Assembly: GCA_030447865.1 (NCBI GenBank)
Contig: JAUJOD010000001.1
Coordinates: forward strand, 186,001 to 250,000
Direction: 5' to 3'
Length of the DNA stretch: 64,000 nucleotides
DNA from: Nocardioidaceae bacterium
GTDB taxonomy: Bacteria > Actinomycetota > Actinomycetes > Propionibacteriales > Nocardioidaceae
In this document: piece by piece, positions 41,152 to 50,038 of the stretch
Layout: every line of letters begins with the position of its first letter
How positions within the stretch are numbered: the first letter of the stretch is position 1
Made by a program: the position numbers and the translations under genes
The notes under the pieces: generated by a model
Database searches by the model: none
Told to the model about the DNA's origin: nothing
What the model saw: only the letters and a program-made list of their open reading frames with translations

Positions 41152-42234
41152 TCAGTTCTCGGCGATCAGCGCAGGTGGCGCGGTGTAGTAGTAGTCCTGA
41201 TTGATCTGCCCGTCCCAGAGCCGGCTTGCCCGCTCGCAGGCGCCCCGCACGCTGCAGCGGATGATGGCCCGGTCGCCGTCGTCACCTTGCGCCATCGTGA
41301 GGAAGTGACTGTTGTCCTCCCACACCGCCACCCAGTCGAAACGTCCATTGATGCGGCCCTGCTTGTCGCCGGTGCGACCGTTAGTCACGAGCCAGCGGTC
41401 GGTCCCCGCCATGTCGAAGTAATCCCACGTGGCGAGCGCGTGGTCACCGTTGCGGGACCAGTCGCTCGGCTCGTACCGGCAGGCCCGCCACAACGTGCGG
41501 GAGATGTCGAAGGAACGAGCGACACGGGCGCAGCCCTGACCGCCACCGTCGCCCAAGCCGCGGAAGACGAAGATCCGTTGCAGCAGGTCGGAGTCCAGCA
41601 GCGTCCGGCCTTGGCCGGCGATCCGCTTCACCGTGTCGCGCTCGTATCTCCAGGCGGCGCTGACCATCGCGCTGTTCGGGCCTCGTCGATTGAGAACCAC
41701 CTTGGAGTCGTCAACGCCGACCGGCTCGGCGTACCGGAACGACCGGCTCGCGAGCTCTCGGCCGGTTCTCGGGTTGACCACCGTGACGACGGACGGACCA
41801 CCACTCTTGGTCACGGCGACGCGGCGCTTGTCGGGTGAGACGACAACCGAGAGCCACGGGCCGCCGCGGGCGATGACCTCCGAGCTGCCATCTTGATGGT
41901 ATGCGGTCAGCCGCGTGCGGTAGTTGCTCTTCAGCTGGTCCAGCAGCAGGTATCCGGTCGCTGTCTCCCACAGGCCCAGGTGATTCGGTCGGGGCGCCAC
42001 ATCTATGCGGATGGCGCCGTCACGGATCTGGTCACCCACCAGGTAAGGAATCTGTGGGTTTGCTCCCCTCGGCAAGGCGCCAGGGTCGAGGTGTCTGTGC
42101 GGCGTCTTTGCCGCGACCGCTGTGGTGAGCGCATCCGCGGTGGCGAACGACGTCCCTGTGAGTGCCGTGGCTGCTAGAGCCGCTGAGGCTGCAATGGACC
42201 CGACTCGCGTGCGTCGGCTGAGGTGTCCCAACAT
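41152..42234 (-). CDS. Secreted protein, probable beta-propeller, function unknown
   Basis: 360 residues. Signal peptide: RRTRVGSIAASAALAATALTG. The mature part contains short motifs typical of propeller blades, such as SVVVSPDKRRVAVTKSG, TVVNPRTGRELASRS and GTDRWLVTNGRTG, and four or more cysteines. I do not recognise a named family. Flanked upstream by an 18-bp palindromic tandem repeat and downstream by a terminator, so it is a single-gene unit. Confidence 0.8.
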   Translation of the reverse strand: MLGHLSRRTRVGSIAASAALAATALTGTSFATADALTTAVAAKTPHRHLDPGALPRGANPQIPYLVGDQIRDGAIRIDVAPRPNHLGLWETATGYLLLDQLKSNYRTRLTAYHQDGSSEVIARGGPWLSVVVSPDKRRVAVTKSGGPSVVTVVNPRTGRELASRSFRYAEPVGVDDSKVVLNRRGPNSAMVSAAWRYERDTVKRIAGQGRTLLDSDLLQRIFVFRGLGDGGGQGCARVARSFDISRTLWRACRYEPSDWSRNGDHALATWDYFDMAGTDRWLVTNGRTGDKQGRINGRFDWVAVWEDNSHFLTMAQGDDGDRAIIRCSVRGACERASRLWDGQINQDYYYTAPPALIAEN

Positions 42235-42299
42235 GATGTGTCCTTCTTCAGGTGCGAGTGGGTGGTGTAGCCCTAAGACGCGGGCCGCTGAGAAAACGT

Positions 42300-42340
42300 T
42301 GCACGGGCCCGTCGTGCTGCACGGGCCTGTCGTGTTGCAC
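42300..42340. repeat. 18-bp tandem palindromic repeat
   Basis: Two 18-base units (42300-42317, 42318-42335) plus five bases of a third, differing at two positions. Each contains ACGGGCC(C/T)GT, a perfect palindrome in the first copy. It lies between the ABC-F gene end and the secreted-protein start, in the latter's likely promoter region. Confidence 0.85.
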
Positions 42341-42356
42341 TAGGCCGGTCGTGGAG

Positions 42357-44039
42357 TCAGCGGGCTCGAGCCACCCGAGCTTCATCCCAAACCGGTGCGT
42401 CCGACTCGTACACCGACCCGTCGGCCCCGAAGATCAAGAACCGGTCGAAGCCGCGGGCGAACCAGCGGTCATGCGTGACAGCAAGGACCGTGCCGGCGAA
42501 GCCCGCCAGGCCCGCTTCCAGCGCCTCCGCTGACTCCACGTCGAGGTTGTCGGTGGGCTCGTCAAGCAGCAGGAGCGTCGCTCCCGACAGCTCCAGCAGC
42601 AGGATCTGCAGCCGCGCCTGCTGCCCACCGGACAACGACTCGAACCGCTGCTCCGACGCGTGCGCCAGCTCGTAGCGGTCGAGCGCCCGGGCCGCCTGCT
42701 CTCGGGGCATCCCGGCGCGATGGTCGTCGCCCCGATGCAGCACCTCCAGCAGCGTTCGACCGACGAGCTCGGGGTGCTCATGGGTCTGCAGAAACCACCC
42801 CGGTCGCACCCGCGCACCGAGCCGGGCCCTGCCGGAGTGCCGAACGGGCGCGATGGGCACCTCGCCCACCGGCCGGTGCTCGACGTCGGGATCAGAGCCG
42901 CCAGCGGCCAACAGCCGCAGGAAGTGCGACTTGCCCGATCCGTTCGACCCGAGAACGGCCACCCGCTCGCCGTACCACACCTCGAGGTCGAAAGCCTGCA
43001 TCAGGCCGGTGAGCTCCAGAGACTCGCAGATCACCGCCCGCTTCCCGGTGCGCCCTCCGGTGAGGCGCATCGTGACCTGCTGCTCGCGCGGCTGCTTCTC
43101 AGGCGGCCCGGCCTGCTCGAACCGGCGCAGCCTGGTCACCGCGGCGTGGTAGCGCGACGCCATGTCGGAGTTGTAGGCCGCCTTCTGCTTGTACATCAGC
43201 ATCAGCGCACGCAGCTTGGCGTGCTGCTCGTCCCAGCGCTTGCGCTGCTCCTCCAGGCGGGCGAACCTGTCTTGCCGCGCCTGGTGGTACGTCGAGAAGC
43301 CGCCCGGGTGCACCCAGGCGGTGTTGCCGGCCGCTCCCAGCTCGACAGTCACCACTCGGGTCGCGGTGTTGTTCATCAGCTCCCGGTCATGGCTCACGAA
43401 CAGCACCGTCTTGGGCGACTCACGCAGCCGCTGCTCCAGCCACAGCTTGGCCGGCACGTCGAGGAAGTTGTCGGGCTCGTCGAGCAGCAGCACCTCCTCG
43501 GGCCCGCGCAGCAACGCCTCAAGAATGAGCCGCTTCTGCTCCCCGCCGCTGAGCGTGGTGAGGTCGCGATGCTTGGCCTTGTCGTACGGGAGGGACAGCG
43601 CAGCGATCGTGCAGACGTCCCAGAGCACCTCGGCGTCGTAGCCCCCGGCGTCAGCCCACTCCGACAGCGCCTCGGCGTACTTCATCTGGGTCTTCTCGTC
43701 GTCGACCTCCATCATCGCCAGCTCAGCCGACTCGACCAGCGCCGCAGCTGCCTGTACGCGCCGCGGCGCAACCGACATCAGCAGGTCGTGGACGGTGGAG
43801 CCAGCATGGGCCTGGGTGACCAGCTGACGCATGACCGCCAGACCGCCGGAGCGTGTCACCGTGCCGCCATGCGGGGTGAGGTCGCCGGTGATGATCCGTA
43901 GCAGCGTGGTCTTCCCAGCGCCATTGGCGCCGACGAGCGCGACCTTTGCTCCTTCGCCGACGCGGAACGACACGTCGTCGAGCAGCACCCGGCCGTCAGG
44001 CAGCTCGTAGCGAACCCCAGCTACGTCGACGTGTCCCAC
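42357..44039 (-). CDS. ABC-F family ATP-binding protein
   Basis: 560 residues with two ABC cassettes and no membrane part. First: GANGAGKTTLLRIITG, signature TTLSGGEQKRLIL, LLLDEPDNFLDVP. Second: LGSNGSGKSHFLRLL, LSGGQQARLQILLLE, LLLDEPTDNLDVESAE. A charged linker of about 90 residues between them (RQDRFARLEEQRKRWDEQ) would reach the ribosomal P site. ABC-F proteins regulate translation or protect ribosomes from antibiotics. Which is the case here cannot be told from sequence. Confidence 0.93.
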   Translation of the reverse strand: MGHVDVAGVRYELPDGRVLLDDVSFRVGEGAKVALVGANGAGKTTLLRIITGDLTPHGGTVTRSGGLAVMRQLVTQAHAGSTVHDLLMSVAPRRVQAAAALVESAELAMMEVDDEKTQMKYAEALSEWADAGGYDAEVLWDVCTIAALSLPYDKAKHRDLTTLSGGEQKRLILEALLRGPEEVLLLDEPDNFLDVPAKLWLEQRLRESPKTVLFVSHDRELMNNTATRVVTVELGAAGNTAWVHPGGFSTYHQARQDRFARLEEQRKRWDEQHAKLRALMLMYKQKAAYNSDMASRYHAAVTRLRRFEQAGPPEKQPREQQVTMRLTGGRTGKRAVICESLELTGLMQAFDLEVWYGERVAVLGSNGSGKSHFLRLLAAGGSDPDVEHRPVGEVPIAPVRHSGRARLGARVRPGWFLQTHEHPELVGRTLLEVLHRGDDHRAGMPREQAARALDRYELAHASEQRFESLSGGQQARLQILLLELSGATLLLLDEPTDNLDVESAEALEAGLAGFAGTVLAVTHDRWFARGFDRFLIFGADGSVYESDAPVWDEARVARAR

Positions 44040-44126
44040 AGTCGCTCATCCTCCCCCGCTTGGTCTTACTCCCGCACCAGGTTTAGCAAGCCCCGTGCCC
44101 CGCCACGGAGGTTGGGCAGGGGCGGT

Positions 44127-44172
44127 GGGGACTCGAAGCGCCGTAAAAGAGCGAAGCGAAGGCGCGAGAGCC
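44127..44172 (+). repeat. Dispersed repeat family, copy B (46 bp)
   Basis: Matches the 53-bp repeats at 7617-7669 and 51758-51810 from GACTCGAAGCGCCG through GGCGCGAGAGCC, with one substitution and one inserted base. It lies between the ABC-F start and the oxidoreductase stop. Confidence 0.85.
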
Positions 44173-44206
44173 CTGCCGCCCCGGACCGGCCGGCCCCGAC
44201 GGGGTT

Positions 44207-45562
44207 TCAGTGCAGGTCTTTCAGCGCGTCTTGGATGGCTCGGTGGAAGGTCGGGTAGGCGTAGATCATCGACCGCAGCGACGCCGTCGGCACCTGCGCG
44301 TGTACGGCGACCGTGAGCGCCGACAGCACCTCCCCACCCGTGGGCCCGACCGACGTCGCTCCCACCAGCACTCCGCGGTCCGCGTCCTCGACCAGCTTGA
44401 TAAGCCCTTCGTTCCCGACTTTGTGGATCCAGCCGCGCGAGGACGACGGGATCTGGGCGACGCCGACCCGCACGCTCAGCCCGGCATCACGGGCCTGCTG
44501 CTCGGTTATCCCGACAGACCCGATCTCGGGATCGGTGAACGTGACGCGCGGAACCGCCCGGTAGTCCGCTCCTGGGCCCTCCCGGTCGAGGATGCCGCGC
44601 ACCGCCACATCGGCCTGGTACATCGACACGTGCGTGAACGCTCCCTTGCCGGTGATGTCGCCGATCGCCCACAACCCGTCACCGGCCTGCATTCGGTCGT
44701 CCGTCTCCAGCGACCGTGCCGACGGGTCAAGACCAACGGTGTCGAGGCCGAGGTCCGCGAAGTTCGGCCGACGGCCTGCGGCAACCAGCAGCTTGACGGC
44801 CTGCAGCAGCTGGTCATCGAGGTGCACCGTGAAGTGCCCGTCGGCGTACTCGACCGAGGTGATCTCCACACCGGTGAGCACCTGGATGCCCTCGTCGCCG
44901 AACACGTCGGTCACCACCGAGCTGGCTTCCGGTTCCTCCATCGCCAGGATGCGGTCGGCGACCTCGAGCAGCGTGACGCTCACCCCGAACCGGGCGAACA
45001 CCTGGCACAGCTCCGCTCCGACCGCGCCACCGCCGATCACGATCAGCGAGCCGGGCAGCTCGGTCAGCTGGACTGCGTCCCGGTTCGTCCAGTACGGCGA
45101 CTCGGCGAGGCCGTCGATCGGCGGCACGCCCGGCGCCGTACCGGTGTTGAGCACCACGCCCCGTCGGGCGGCGAACGTCTGGTCACCCACCTCGACCGTC
45201 CGGGGCGCCGTGAGGCGGCCGTGCCCGCGGACAAACGTGACGCCTGCCTCCTCGAGCCGGTCGACAGCCACTTGGTCGTCCCAGTCGTCGGTCGCCTCAG
45301 CCGCGATCCGCTTCGCCACCGGGGTCCAGTCGGCGGCCACCGTGCTGGCGCCAGCGAGATCCGGGACGCGGCGGCCTTCGGCCAGCGCGCCTGCCGCCCG
45401 CACCATCATCTTGGTGGGCACGCACCCGTAGTAGGGGCATTCTCCGCCGACGAGGTGCTGGTCAACGGCGACCACGTCGAGGCCAGCCTTCGCCAGCTCG
45501 GTGGCGACGTACTCGCCCCCTGGGCCAAGTCCAACGACGACGACATCGACTTCGGTGCTCAT
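44207..45562 (-). CDS. FAD-dependent pyridine nucleotide-disulfide oxidoreductase
   Basis: 451 residues from ATG 45562; upstream in-frame residues are unlike the family. FAD-binding VVVGLGPGGEYVATELA, redox disulfide VGGECPYYGCVPTKMM, NAD-binding VIGGGAVGAELCQVFARFG, second FAD motif GLWAIGDITGKGAFTHVS, and a C-terminal dimerisation domain ending YAYPTFHRAIQDAL with the catalytic histidine. This is the lipoamide dehydrogenase, mercuric and mycothione reductase superfamily. The active-site CPYYGC instead of CxNxGC points to an uncharacterised branch. Confidence 0.88.
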   Translation of the reverse strand: MSTEVDVVVVGLGPGGEYVATELAKAGLDVVAVDQHLVGGECPYYGCVPTKMMVRAAGALAEGRRVPDLAGASTVAADWTPVAKRIAAEATDDWDDQVAVDRLEEAGVTFVRGHGRLTAPRTVEVGDQTFAARRGVVLNTGTAPGVPPIDGLAESPYWTNRDAVQLTELPGSLIVIGGGAVGAELCQVFARFGVSVTLLEVADRILAMEEPEASSVVTDVFGDEGIQVLTGVEITSVEYADGHFTVHLDDQLLQAVKLLVAAGRRPNFADLGLDTVGLDPSARSLETDDRMQAGDGLWAIGDITGKGAFTHVSMYQADVAVRGILDREGPGADYRAVPRVTFTDPEIGSVGITEQQARDAGLSVRVGVAQIPSSSRGWIHKVGNEGLIKLVEDADRGVLVGATSVGPTGGEVLSALTVAVHAQVPTASLRSMIYAYPTFHRAIQDALKDLH

Positions 45563-45646
45563 GGGAGGCCTCTCTGCGCGACTGCGGTTCGCTCCAGTCT
45601 GACGCGCAACACTGCCTGCGGCCAGTGGCCTGAGACGATCTTTGGT

Positions 45647-46459
45647 GTGCCGTCGACGCCGCCACCACTGCTGCCGCTGCTCGGGCCGGGTGGCGATGCG
45701 TCCTGGGTGCCCGTCGAAGTCGGAATGTCCGGCGCTTGGGTCTACCGCAGTGCCGACGGCGCGGTGCACGCCAAGTGCGTTCCTGCGGCCGACAAGCAGG
45801 AGCTCCAGCTCGAGCGCGACAGGATTGACTGGCTTGCCACCACAGCGATCCCTGGGCCGCGGCTGGTCGACTGGGTTGAGTCGGACGAGGGCGCCGTTCT
45901 CGTCATGACCACGGTCCCCGGCATCCCGGCTTGCGACGTACCTCGGCGGCTTGTCGACCGGGCCACCACCTCAATGGCCGACCTGCTCGCCCAGCTACAT
46001 GCCCTGCCCATCGAGGGTTGTCCTTTCGTACGGCGGCTGGACCGCACGGTGGCCGAGGCGTCCGACGCCGTACGGCGAGGCGCCGTCGACATCACCGACT
46101 TCGACCACTCAAGGCTCGGGCGCACTGCAGAGGACCTGCTCGCTGAGCTGACCACGGGGCAATCTTCGGCCGCCGACCTGGAACGCGGCGACCTCGTCGT
46201 GTGCCACGGCGACCCCTGCCTGCCGAACCTGCTCATCGATCCCGAGACCGGTGACTGCCTCGGCGTTATCGACCTGGGGCGGCTGGGGGTGGCCGACCGC
46301 TACCTCGACCTGGCGCTCACTACGCGCAGCATGTCGGCGCCCGAGATGAACAAGCAGTACGACGCCCGCGACGCCGCGGCCTTCCTCAACCGCTACGGCG
46401 TCTCCGGCCCTGACCCCTGGCGGCTGGACTTCTACCGCCTGCTCGACGAGTTCTCCTGA
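45647..46459 (+). CDS. APH(3')-like aminoglycoside phosphotransferase family protein
   Basis: 270 residues from GTG 45647. The kinase fold has ATP-binding GMSGAWVYRSA, AKCVP lysine, the catalytic VVCHGDPCLPNLLID and the metal/Asp motif GVIDLGRLGVADRYLDLAL, which is the APH(3') pattern. Such enzymes phosphorylate kanamycin-type aminoglycosides, but chromosomal relatives may have other substrates. Divergent from the oxidoreductase (84-base gap). Confidence 0.85.
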   Translation: MPSTPPPLLPLLGPGGDASWVPVEVGMSGAWVYRSADGAVHAKCVPAADKQELQLERDRIDWLATTAIPGPRLVDWVESDEGAVLVMTTVPGIPACDVPRRLVDRATTSMADLLAQLHALPIEGCPFVRRLDRTVAEASDAVRRGAVDITDFDHSRLGRTAEDLLAELTTGQSSAADLERGDLVVCHGDPCLPNLLIDPETGDCLGVIDLGRLGVADRYLDLALTTRSMSAPEMNKQYDARDAAAFLNRYGVSGPDPWRLDFYRLLDEFS

Positions 46460-46473
46460 GCCGAACTTGGTCG

Positions 46474-46566
46474 CCGTTTCCCGCGACAACCCGGCAAACG
46501 TACGGCCCGGGGCGAATCTGGGCAACCGTTTCCCGCGACAACCCGGTAGACGTACGGCCCGGGGCG
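46474..46566. repeat. 41-bp direct repeat with 52-bp period
   Basis: Two copies, 46474-46514 and 46526-46566, identical except at two positions, begin CCGTTTCCCGCGACAACCCG and end CGTACGGCCCGGGGCG. It fills most of the aph-ubiA gap. Confidence 0.92.
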
Positions 46567-46601
46567 CAGCCGGCGACGCCCCCGTTTGCGATCATGCCCA
46601 C

Positions 46602-47447
46602 ATGAGCATCGCTGCGCCGGCTGGCTCACGGGTGCTCGCGCTGGCGATGTCGTGCCACCCGGTGCCGACCATCGGCGTGACAACCCTCGTCACGGTGTTG
46701 GCGGTGGTCGCCGACAACACCTGGCCGACGGTGCTGCTGGTCGCTCTCGCGGTGCTGACCGGCCAGCTGTCGATCGGCTGGTCCAACGACGTCCTCGACG
46801 CCAGCCGCGACGCCGCCGTACACCGGTCGGACAAGCCGCTGGCAACCGGCGCCATCTCGCATCGTGCTGTCACCGCCGCCACTGTCGTTGCGGTAGCCGC
46901 TACTGTGCCGCTGTCCCTGGCGTTGGGGTGGCGAGCCGGCGTCGTCCACCTCGTCGCGGTCGCATCAGGCTGGGCCTACAACCTGTTGCTGAAGTCGACG
47001 GTCCTGTCGGTGCTTCCGTACGTCGTGACGTTCGGCTTGCTGCCCGCCGTCGCCACCCTGCCCCTGCCGGCGCACCCATGGCCGCCGATGTGGGTGCTCG
47101 CGGCTGGTGCGCTCATCGGTGTCGCAGCGCACTTCGGCAACGTTGTTCCAGACTTGGACGAGGACGCCGCGGCTGGTGTCCGTGGTCTGCCGCATTACGT
47201 CGGCCGGGTGGGCTCCGGAGTGGCCGCCTGTGCTGCAGCCCTTGCCGCCATTGCAGTCGTACTGGCCGGGCGGGGCGGTCCGCACACGGTGCTCGACTGG
47301 GTCGCGACCGCCGCTGCCGTCGCGCTGGCCGTCGCCGCGTTGCTCACCGTGCGCCGGAACCCTCGTTCGGAAGCCGCGTTCTACGGCTCGATGGCCATCG
47401 CCGCCCTCGGGATAGCGCTGATCGCCAGCTCGGGAAGCCTCATCTGA
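46602..47447 (+). CDS. UbiA family prenyltransferase
   Basis: 281 residues from ATG 46602, with about eight hydrophobic helices. The first aspartate-rich motif is SNDVLDASRDAAVHRSDKP (NDxxDxxxD) and the second is VVPDLDEDAAAGVRGLPHYV. UbiA enzymes attach isoprenyl chains to aromatic or sugar acceptors in the membrane. The acceptor here is unknown; a role in quinone, heme or lipid modification is possible. Confidence 0.88.
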   Translation: MSIAAPAGSRVLALAMSCHPVPTIGVTTLVTVLAVVADNTWPTVLLVALAVLTGQLSIGWSNDVLDASRDAAVHRSDKPLATGAISHRAVTAATVVAVAATVPLSLALGWRAGVVHLVAVASGWAYNLLLKSTVLSVLPYVVTFGLLPAVATLPLPAHPWPPMWVLAAGALIGVAAHFGNVVPDLDEDAAAGVRGLPHYVGRVGSGVAACAAALAAIAVVLAGRGGPHTVLDWVATAAAVALAVAALLTVRRNPRSEAAFYGSMAIAALGIALIASSGSLI

Positions 47448-47471
47448 GCGCCCGGGCTCAGGTGGCAACGC

Positions 47472-48635
47472 TCACCCAGGCAACGGACGGAACAGGCCGC
47501 TCAAGGCGTTTCCGATCTGGCCTCCGGACACGTACAGACCAACCCCGTCGACTATCCACGGCTCGACGTTGGCCCGGGTGAGCTGCCGGGTGCCCTCTCC
47601 CGTGTAGTAGCCGGAGCATCCATCGAGCTGCACCAGCACATCGGCGGCTACATCCGGTCCGCGGAAGCGCAGGACCACGTCGTCGAGCCTGAGCCCACTA
47701 GCAAAGCAACGCACGGTGACTCCAGGCTCGGCCTCAATGCGCTCAAGAAGCTGCTGTGCTGGTGCGCCCTCGATCAAGGTCGAATAGCCCAGGAAGACAC
47801 CTCGCCCCTCGAGGTGCCGGTAGGCGCAGACCGATACGGAGTCGACCTTGCCGAGATCGGCGATGGGGTCACTTGACTCAGCCAGCCGTGACACTGCTCC
47901 ACAGCCGTTGGCGTCGACCTCGACGGCTTCCAGAGTGCCCAGGATGGCGGCGAGCTGGTCAGGGTCGTCATCGACCACCGTCACCCGCACACCGCCGACC
48001 TCCACGGTCGACTGGGTGTACCCGTCGCGCAACTGCGCAGTTCCCACCGCTATGGGCGAGCCCAGCCACACATATGGGTGCTTGGGGGCGAGGGGCGGCG
48101 CCGCCTGTTCGCTGACGCAGTCGTCTGTCATGTAGTAGTTGGCCCGCCCGACATACGGCATCTCGACGTTCTCCTTGAACAGCGTCTCGCCGCTCGGGCC
48201 CGGGTAGGCGAAGGCACCGGTGCCGCACATCATTAGGTCGTCGCCGCCACCGAAGTCCTTCATTGGCACCCCGCCCCAGCCCCAGTCGGGCGGCACCCGC
48301 AGCTGCACGCCGTTGTACGACTCGACTCGCCAGTTCGCCGGCACCTTGCCCGATGGAGGTGTCGCGTCGGTGGGGCTGGCGGCCGTGGATGCGCCCGACG
48401 TCGGGGCCGGATCGGCAACGTTGACGGACGAGCCGCCGTCCCGGTTCAGCGCGGCCAGCACTCCGACCGGCGCGATCACCGCAACCGCAGCCGCCCCGGC
48501 CACCGCCACCTTGATCCGCTGCCGCCGACGCGCACCGGCGCGTGCAACGTCAGCGACGCCGCCGTCCGCCGTCACGTCGCCGGCGCGCTCGCGCAACGAT
48601 GCCCGGAACGCTTCCTCGAGTCGGTCGTCACTCAT
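47472..48635 (-). CDS. Membrane-anchored partner of ECF sigma factor (anti-sigma-like)
   Basis: 387 residues. A short cytosolic N-terminus (DDRLEEAFRASLRERAGD, ADVARAGARRRQR) is followed by one helix (about 41-61, VAVAGAAAVAVIAPVGVLAAL) and a large extracytoplasmic domain with several Cys. It overlaps the sigma gene by eight bases, the arrangement of anti-sigma factors. No ZAS zinc motif is seen in the cytosolic part, so an anti-sigma role is inferred from position and topology. Confidence 0.65.
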   Translation of the reverse strand: MSDDRLEEAFRASLRERAGDVTADGGVADVARAGARRRQRIKVAVAGAAAVAVIAPVGVLAALNRDGGSSVNVADPAPTSGASTAASPTDATPPSGKVPANWRVESYNGVQLRVPPDWGWGGVPMKDFGGGDDLMMCGTGAFAYPGPSGETLFKENVEMPYVGRANYYMTDDCVSEQAAPPLAPKHPYVWLGSPIAVGTAQLRDGYTQSTVEVGGVRVTVVDDDPDQLAAILGTLEAVEVDANGCGAVSRLAESSDPIADLGKVDSVSVCAYRHLEGRGVFLGYSTLIEGAPAQQLLERIEAEPGVTVRCFASGLRLDDVVLRFRGPDVAADVLVQLDGCSGYYTGEGTRQLTRANVEPWIVDGVGLYVSGGQIGNALSGLFRPLPG

Positions 48636-49200
48636 TGCTTTTCTCCTGCTCCTCGAGCGTTCGGCGCAGCGCGGCTAGAGCGCGGTGGATGTATGACCGT
48701 GCTGTTGCCTCCGGGCAATCCAGCACGGCGGCGATCTCGGGATAGGTGAGGTCCTCGTAGAACCTCAGTACGACGGCCGCCCGCTGTCGCGTCGGGAGGG
48801 TCTGGCACAGCCGCCACACGGCGTCGGTCCGAGAAACCGAGGTCGCCGGGTCTTCGACGTACGCCGACTGGTGCACGACAGCGACCGAAGACTCCCGTTT
48901 GCGGAACTTGCGCCACCACGAGATGTGGGCGTTGACGATCATGCGCCGCACATAGGCGTCCTGGTCGCTGGTGCGCCTGATCCGCGACCAGTGCTCGCAC
49001 GCCTTGGTCAGCGCGGTCTGGACGGCCTCGTCCGCGGCGTCTTGGCTGCCGGTAACCAGATAGGCGAAGCGCACCAGCGCTTGCGACCGACTGGCAACCC
49101 AGCCGTCGAAGTCGGCGACGGGGTCAGCGCTTGCTCGCTCGTCGTCCGCCACCGATACATCCACGCACAACTGACGCCCGAGTGTCGCCCTCTGTTGCAC
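48628..49200 (-). CDS. ECF RNA polymerase sigma factor (SigE family)
   Basis: 190 residues from a GTG at 49200; GTGs at 49164 and 49152 are also possible and would remove the poorly conserved first residues. Region 2: ALVRFAYLVTGSQDAADEAV and WSRIRRTSDQDAYVRRMIVN; region 4: LPTRQRAAVVLRFYEDLTYPE, IAAVLDCPEATARSYIHRAL. It directs RNA polymerase to promoters of an envelope or stress regulon, presumably controlled by the adjacent membrane protein. A large hairpin lies about 80 bases upstream. Confidence 0.88.
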   Translation of the reverse strand: MQQRATLGRQLCVDVSVADDERASADPVADFDGWVASRSQALVRFAYLVTGSQDAADEAVQTALTKACEHWSRIRRTSDQDAYVRRMIVNAHISWWRKFRKRESSVAVVHQSAYVEDPATSVSRTDAVWRLCQTLPTRQRAAVVLRFYEDLTYPEIAAVLDCPEATARSYIHRALAALRRTLEEQEKSNE

Positions 49201-49279
49201 TCTTTCACGGCCCCTTGCGGTTCGTCCGACTGGACTACGGCCTGGCCTTGGCGGCGGCGTATCGGCCCGCGATGGTCCT

Positions 49280-49336
49280 CGAGATGCGTGAGAATGCGGT
49301 CAGGGAGGACTTGGCACAGCATTCTCGCGCATCTCG
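49280..49336. other. Long near-perfect inverted repeat upstream of the sigma factor gene
   Basis: CGAGATGCGTGAGAATGC (49280-49297) and GCATTCTCGCGCATCTCG (49319-49336) pair over 18 bases with a single G-T wobble, around a 21-base loop. It occupies the 243-base gap between the sigma gene start and the methyltransferase stop. It may terminate the truA-side transcript or control the sigma gene. Confidence 0.8.
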
Positions 49337-49443
49337 AACCGAATCGGCGGGTTGCTTCAGCACGGGCGCAGGGACAGCAGAGTGCAGCCGGCCGGGGCGG
49401 TGTCCACGGCCGCAAGCCTTCCGCGCGTGAGCCGGACGATTCG

Positions 49444-50010
49444 CTAGCCGGAGGGGCGCACCTCCAGAACGCGGAAGCCCTTCGCCGAGCCGACCCGCCG
49501 ACAACCCAAGCCCTGGTCCACGATCCAGCGCTGCAGCGAGTCGGCACCCAGGTTCTTGCCCACCACCAGCACGGCCCGGCCATCAGCGGACAGCCGGCGC
49601 AGCCAGGTGAGCAGCAGGGCATGCAGAGCGGGCTTGCCGATCCGGATCGGCGGGTTCGACCAGATCTCATCGAACACCACGTCGACAGGCACCGCCCCAG
49701 GCGCAACTGCATGCATCCGACCGCCCACGCCAAGTGCGTCAGCGTTCGTACGACATAGCGCCAACGCGCGTTCGTTGACGTCCACGGCCCAAACCTCAGC
49801 ATCGGGTACGACGCTCGCCAGCGCGCACGCGATCACGCCGTACCCGCAGCCGAGGTCGAGGTACTTTCCGGGTCTGGTTGGCGGCTCGGTCTCCCGGAAG
49901 AGCACCGCGGTACCGGGGTCGAGCCGACCGGCCGAGAACACCCCTGACGCCGACTGCAGCCGCAGCTGGTGGCCCCAGACGCTCACATCGACGGGCTGCC
50001 GCTTCTCCAC
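49444..50010 (-). CDS. RsmC-like class I SAM methyltransferase, probable 5' frameshift
   Basis: 188 residues from GTG 50010. SAM motif KYLDLGCGYGVIACALA, VWAVDVNERALALC, and the catalytic EIWSNPPIRIGK, typical of the MTS/RsmC group that methylates rRNA guanine. The family start appears in another frame: GTG 50042 overlaps the truA stop as GTGA and encodes [10 protein letters not shown], typical of this group, then needs one extra base near 50012-50016 to reach VEKRQPVDVSVWG. The true gene is therefore probably 49444-50042 with a 1-base deletion in this sequence. Confidence 0.85.
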   Translation of the reverse strand: MEKRQPVDVSVWGHQLRLQSASGVFSAGRLDPGTAVLFRETEPPTRPGKYLDLGCGYGVIACALASVVPDAEVWAVDVNERALALCRTNADALGVGGRMHAVAPGAVPVDVVFDEIWSNPPIRIGKPALHALLLTWLRRLSADGRAVLVVGKNLGADSLQRWIVDQGLGCRRVGSAKGFRVLEVRPSG

Positions 50011-50038
50011 CGAATGTGGGCAGCGAAGTAGTGCTCAC

